Positions 61,301 through 64,000 of a stretch of DNA of 64,000 nucleotides are shown one piece after another; position 1 is the stretch's first letter; each line of letters starts with the position of its first letter. The DNA comes from Cyclobacteriaceae bacterium (GTDB lineage: Bacteria; Bacteroidota; Bacteroidia; Cytophagales; Cyclobacteriaceae). The DNA is taken from NCBI GenBank assembly GCA_028285445.1, contig JANQPQ010000052.1:1-64000 (forward strand), written 5' to 3'. A program made the translations under genes and the position numbers. The notes below the pieces were generated by a model. It did no database searches. It saw only the letters and a program-made list of their open reading frames with translations, and had not been told where the DNA came from.

Positions 61301-64000
61301 ATCGCAACTGCACCAATATCTGCATCTACATCAAGGCTATTAAGCTCAACCCCTTTAAATCTCCAGGCGTTGAAAGGGGCACCTTGTGCATTGTATTCTC
61401 CAGTTACGGTTAGGTTGGTTGTAGCTGCGATGCCAAGTTCTTCACCAGTAAGGTTAAGATTAAGATCGAAGTTGATTCCGGAATCATCACCAGAACCGGT
61501 AAAGTTCACATTAGAGAATGAGATCGGGAATCCTGACAGGGATTCTTGCGGGTCTTCATCATCAGCATTGTCATCGCCTCCGTCATCTCCACCGCCGAAT
61601 CCTGAACCGCCTCCAAACAAGGAGAAAGCATCTACGGTTAACCTTCTACTTTCATCAGGATGATTAATCTTGAAGCCCTCAAAGGCCATGGCCTCAAACG
61701 AGAATTCATTGCCAGCCTGAATCTCCAGGCTCATGCTCATATTGCCATTTAGTTCAGCGTATGGCACGAAGCCATCGGATGTCTTGGTAACAGCAATGTT
61801 TGAGCTATTCTCCAGAGCCAGCGTAGCGGCCCACATATCCACCTCAATATCTTCGGAAGGGTTGATGGCAAATTGCAGATCTACACCGTCATCAGTCGGT
61901 GTCATCAGCCCTTCATATTCTAAAGAGTTATCGGCCGACATTATCGGCACATGAATCTCTCCAAGTAGCTGTCCTTCTGAGAGGGAATTAGAAACTACGC
62001 TAAGTCTTACTGTGTCAATCGAGAAGGCCCACTCAGCTAAGCGGCCAGATTGGAGATCGAGTATACCTGATGCGAAAATGTCTCCACTAACTCCGGAATT
62101 GTCTATGAGCACATTCTCAGCACCGAATGACAATTCCCCAGTAGAGGCAGAAAGGTCATCAGGCAAGGTGATTGACATGGTGCTAAGGAAGAAACCTTTC
62201 CAATCGTCGCCAGTATCATCGTAATCTTCAGGAAATTCAACATCATCAGGATTGCCATCATCGGAATAGTCGAAGAAGGCATTTTCGATGGTGAATGTAT
62301 ATCCCTCTAGACCAACAATTTCAAATGGATCTACACTAGTTGAGGCTATGAATTGGCCCCATTCCGGTGTATTGATTGAGAAACTGGCTACTACAGGATC
62401 TGAGCTATCCGGAGAGGAAAGCATATCCTGAGGGAATTCGTACTCGGCTTCTATATTAAGTTCTACAAATCCCTGGCAGTCGAAGCTTACATAGGTTCCG
62501 TCGTTGTCATCGCCAGGCGCTTTGAAAGTAAGATCAAATTCTGAGTAATCTCCGAGGCTGAAATCTTCAAATAGATATAATTCTGCCGCACCAACACCTC
62601 CTACTCCGTAGGGATGGAAACAAATACCTTTTGATCCGAAGGCAATACCATTGCCACTTTCCGGATCTTCAATAGACATTACTGCATTGAGGTTAGCCTG
62701 GTCACGATCGAAGCTTAAGCCAGTGATAATGACGTTGTAGTCAATTCCTCCAATGGTTTTATCTATTGCCAATGGCAGTCCAAGTGAGCTACCTCTGTCA
62801 TCCATCTGCGATACTTTCCTGCCCTCGGTGTCAATGTAGCTGTTAAGATTGTCTATGTCATCCGCGGAAGCAGTAATACTTCCGGATTCTGAAGACATAT
62901 CATCAGTAACCAGGTCGCTGTCAATATCAGTTGCCACCTCACCAGCAAACATGACGTTGTCTGTATTGACTGCCATGTCAGTGAAAGTGACATTCATGTT
63001 CGATAACAAGAATGGAATGAATATGAAGCCTTTTCCAGTAAAGTAATCCCCAGATTGGCTAGTTACTTCAGTGACAGTCATGAGGAACTTACCAACCTTC
63101 ACCACGTCGTCAAGACCGAGGTCTGAAATCAGATTTGAATTCGTGGGAATCTCAGCCAAGCATGACGCGCTACACTCCGAAGAGATATCATCGTCCTGCG
63201 CATAGAGCTCAGAAACATCAGGGAACTCGTGCTCCTGATAGGTAAAAGTACAGACCTGGCTCAGGCCCTGGTTTTTGAATAGATTTTCTACCGTGGCATC
63301 AAAGGGATCAAAAGCCTTAACTTGCCAGGCATATTCATTGTCATCTTCAAGCAGTGGATCCTGCAGTACCAGGGAAGTATTGGCCGTCACCGTTTGGAAC
63401 ATAGGCTGAGCCGCCTCCATTGCTTCGAAAGGATTATACCCCTCCTCCACTTTCACCAATGTAAACTGGTACTGAACGTTGCTTACATTGTTAGGAGAAC
63501 CCAGGTGCATAGGCAACCAGGTAAACATGATATTCTGCGCGCCAATATGCTCTACTATTTCGCCACAACCAGGTAGCTGTGGAAATGGCGGATCGTTCAA
63601 TACTGCATACCCGGACGCACAGGCTTGTCTTGAAACCACCACATCTGGCCGATCAGCAGCTATTACTTCAATACAGATACTATTTAAACCTTCCGGAAGT
63701 AAACCGGTATGGGTGTAGCCGTTGATGGCTGTGAGATTGGTGAAATCCAGGTAATCGGCAATATCAAAACCAGTGAGGCTGAGTGTGGCAAATTGATCCA
63801 ACCTAACCGGGTTGGGAAGGAAGCTGTCTGATGTTCTTAGGATTTCAGTTCCATTATTAGAAATGGTGACTCTAAAGGTCACATCCAGGAAGGGCTCCAC
63901 CGGATCATTCAACGTGATGTTGATCATCAGATCCTGACTCCTATCTAAGGCATAGTCAGAAAGCTTTAGAGAATTTGGTGGAATTAGTACCGCATTGGCA
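58330..64000 (-). CDS. giant secreted protein, TANFOR-like N-region (5' end off right edge)
   Basis: The frame is open from the right edge and runs 1889 codons to the stop. The visible N-terminus (VLIPPNSLKLSDYALDRSQD) and TGLLPEGLNSICIEVIA resemble the TANFOR-type module of large Bacteroidota surface proteins; only a signal peptide and about 30 residues should be missing. The middle (about 240-1330) is a beta-rich region with many short Gly/Asp motifs (e.g. DVLGLGLYGFGGGVYYHMT) and low-complexity acidic segments (GGDDGGDDNADDEDPQESLS). The last ~450 residues are different and Tyr/Arg-rich (WVDDATESKTATYTTGPR; YKYLGIDWDTRDSQGIE). It has no T9SS tail visible. It heads the coupled run with the FN3 protein. 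Function unknown. Confidence 0.85.
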   Translation of the reverse strand, partial: ANAVLIPPNSLKLSDYALDRSQDLMINITLNDPVEPFLDVTFRVTISNNGTEILRTSDSFLPNPVRLDQFATLSLTGFDIADYLDFTNLTAINGYTHTGLLPEGLNSICIEVIAADRPDVVVSRQACASGYAVLNDPPFPQLPGCGEIVEHIGAQNIMFTWLPMHLGSPNNVSNVQYQFTLVKVEEGYNPFEAMEAAQPMFQTVTANTSLVLQDPLLEDDNEYAWQVKAFDPFDATVENLFKNQGLSQVCTFTYQEHEFPDVSELYAQDDDISSECSASCLAEIPTNSNLISDLGLDDVVKVGKFLMTVTEVTSQSGDYFTGKGFIFIPFLLSNMNVTFTDMAVNTDNVMFAGEVATDIDSDLVTDDMSSESGSITASADDIDNLNSYIDTEGRKVSQMDDRGSSLGLPLAIDKTIGGIDYNVIITGLSFDRDQANLNAVMSIEDPESGNGIAFGSKGICFHPYGVGGVGAAELYLFEDFSLGDYSEFDLTFKAPGDDNDGTYVSFDCQGFVELNIEAEYEFPQDMLSSPDSSDPVVASFSINTPEWGQFIASTSVDPFEIVGLEGYTFTIENAFFDYSDDGNPDDVEFPEDYDDTGDDWKGFFLSTMSITLPDDLSASTGELSFGAENVLIDNSGVSGDIFASGILDLQSGRLAEWAFSIDTVRLSVVSNSLSEGQLLGEIHVPIMSADNSLEYEGLMTPTDDGVDLQFAINPSEDIEVDMWAATLALENSSNIAVTKTSDGFVPYAELNGNMSMSLEIQAGNEFSFEAMAFEGFKINHPDESRRLTVDAFSLFGGGSGFGGGDDGGDDNADDEDPQESLSGFPISFSNVNFTGSGDDSGINFDLNLNLTGEELGIAATTNLTVTGEYNAQGAPFNAWRFKGVELNSLDVDADIGAVAIVGSVTIYNSDETYGDGFKGMLSATFTPVGQLDALAQFGKIDGYRYFFVDAKILSTAPFVDVLGLGLYGFGGGVYYHMTRNTDPPDLDLEGGVSGFDDSSEPGVSLSGVTYTPDNSVLIGLKATMIAGVQPGGSSMSADLTFEISFRKTNNFISVNQISFDGDAYFMSPSLLERDESQVYAGMRATLDIDNNRLVASLDAHANVGNGVIEGSGQAAILLSDDEWYIYFGTPDNPVRITVASVATFNVYFDMGTTVPSMPNLRDVVPGYDGSTSNQRPSSNMISSGAAIIFGGSFTMESKRYTFGSFYASAGFGMGFDVYLRKVVAANCGAATGTIGIDGWYLSGQAYAYGHGEIGLKVNTWFYEGNVKILSLSGSVVIQAELPNPSWLKGEVHVDYRILGGAIKGKVDFKFEVGSRCEFDEDPLSGIVVLSDIDPGDNETEVSVLASPAVAASVPLNQSFTITSIDDDGDTKTEYYMPVLTSFTIEPAPIITKRKVRSGGGFSSIARRAYGNVGNTRTVTTTSPPTAPVPNTVQTIADDGYSAELYLKELLEPYTRYTISATVQWKKKTSRNGSWSWVDDATESKTATYTTGPRPDFLPDEAIAYAKPLMDRRNMYHTDNSWFYVLTGQTGWDYLFEDTDFQYYMKFENLTDGGEERMQIRYEDYKYGTGIVKGYSSRMRNFINNHRGKVFKGSIVAVYEGADKSDLGVGSKTENRTEGVQVTTKSITTRSTGNVDDKLIYDWYFRTSMYDNALDKWNDIEATTGTYMQNDIRLGDVVGSMYRRNFVPASTGERFDIVDREGYRWQGGNVIVKHNYSYKYLGIDWDTRDSQGIEEWEEEQRTAEYLLARAFVLPNFIPVMPYYRQAYSPLFQALSEPGNGSYVRWWYNKDLLTDNEKDTGQPAPGYERYYARNSSLIMKVDAPVYIKYMKRRMYDLLPLIWPVTNESLTYYNLYGTTNPDVYTGPAAGLKMKFEIKSGGNTYNRNLELRQ

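Noticed and set aside
1..64000. CRISPR arrays, tRNA or rRNA genes, prophage or transposase
   Set aside because: I saw no spaced repeats, cloverleaf-like segments, integrase or transposase motifs. The only tandem repeat array is the coding one at 41875-43489.

Overview
The window looks like chromosomal DNA from a marine-type Bacteroidota, most likely Cytophagales (Fulvivirga/Roseivirga/Reichenbachiella-like). The evidence is the SusC/SusD pair, a TonB receptor coupled to a DUF4249 lipoprotein, type IX secretion (T9SS) C-terminal sorting domains, FtsX-type permeases with a fused N-terminal prefix and an adjacent PadR gene, LytTR regulation, and TAnnTTTG promoter elements with few Shine-Dalgarno sites. 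I see no tRNA, rRNA, CRISPR array, prophage, transposase or insertion sequence. Genes are dense: no gene-free stretch exceeds about 250 bases. The assignment to a lineage is an inference from gene content only.

Layout. 1-2561 (minus): a PadR repressor and an FtsX-type permease cut by the left edge. 2668-3354: a VOC-fold protein. 3425-11434 (minus): two outer-membrane uptake units, TonB receptor/DUF4249 and SusC/SusD, separated by a good intrinsic terminator. 11638-15655 (minus): a secreted beta-barrel protein coupled to a DUF3179 lipoprotein, a TfoX N-domain protein and an M81 (MlrC-like) lipoprotein. 15751-21178 (minus): a second PadR/permease module followed by an unprefixed permease. 21424-26685 (plus): an NTF2-like secreted protein, a CaiB-type CoA transferase, a GAF protein and a membrane class III nucleotide cyclase. 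26762-29742 (plus): a third PadR/permease module, a close paralogue of the second in inverted orientation. 29814-32993: convergent M28 peptidase and M19-like dipeptidase. 33226-34123: two small dimeric alpha/beta-barrel-type proteins. 34246-41305 (minus): a tightly packed unit of aminotransferase, DAACS symporter, S41-like protein, penicillin-acylase-family hydrolase and membrane LytTR regulator. 41542-44064 (plus): a T9SS cargo protein with ten 57-residue Asp-rich repeats and an extended signal peptide. 44277-49801: miscellaneous envelope genes (small beta-barrel, lipoprotein, alpha/beta hydrolase, metallophosphoesterase, MFS transporter, SIMPL, DUF6702). 49926-64000 (minus): a translationally coupled run consisting of a giant secreted protein (open at the right edge), an FN3 protein, a beta-helix/PKD T9SS cargo, a caspase-family protease and a TonB receptor.

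How the genes work together. Much of the window supports uptake and breakdown of peptides and amino compounds: TonB/Sus receptors, M28, M19 and M81 hydrolases, an Ntn acylase, an aminotransferase and a dicarboxylate/amino-acid symporter. A second theme is envelope-stress or efflux-like signalling by PadR/permease modules that lack a local ATPase. The most unusual locus is the 14-kb coupled run at the right end, where a signal-peptide-bearing caspase sits between a T9SS cargo and a TonB receptor, next to two very large surface proteins. It is the best candidate here for an undescribed system.
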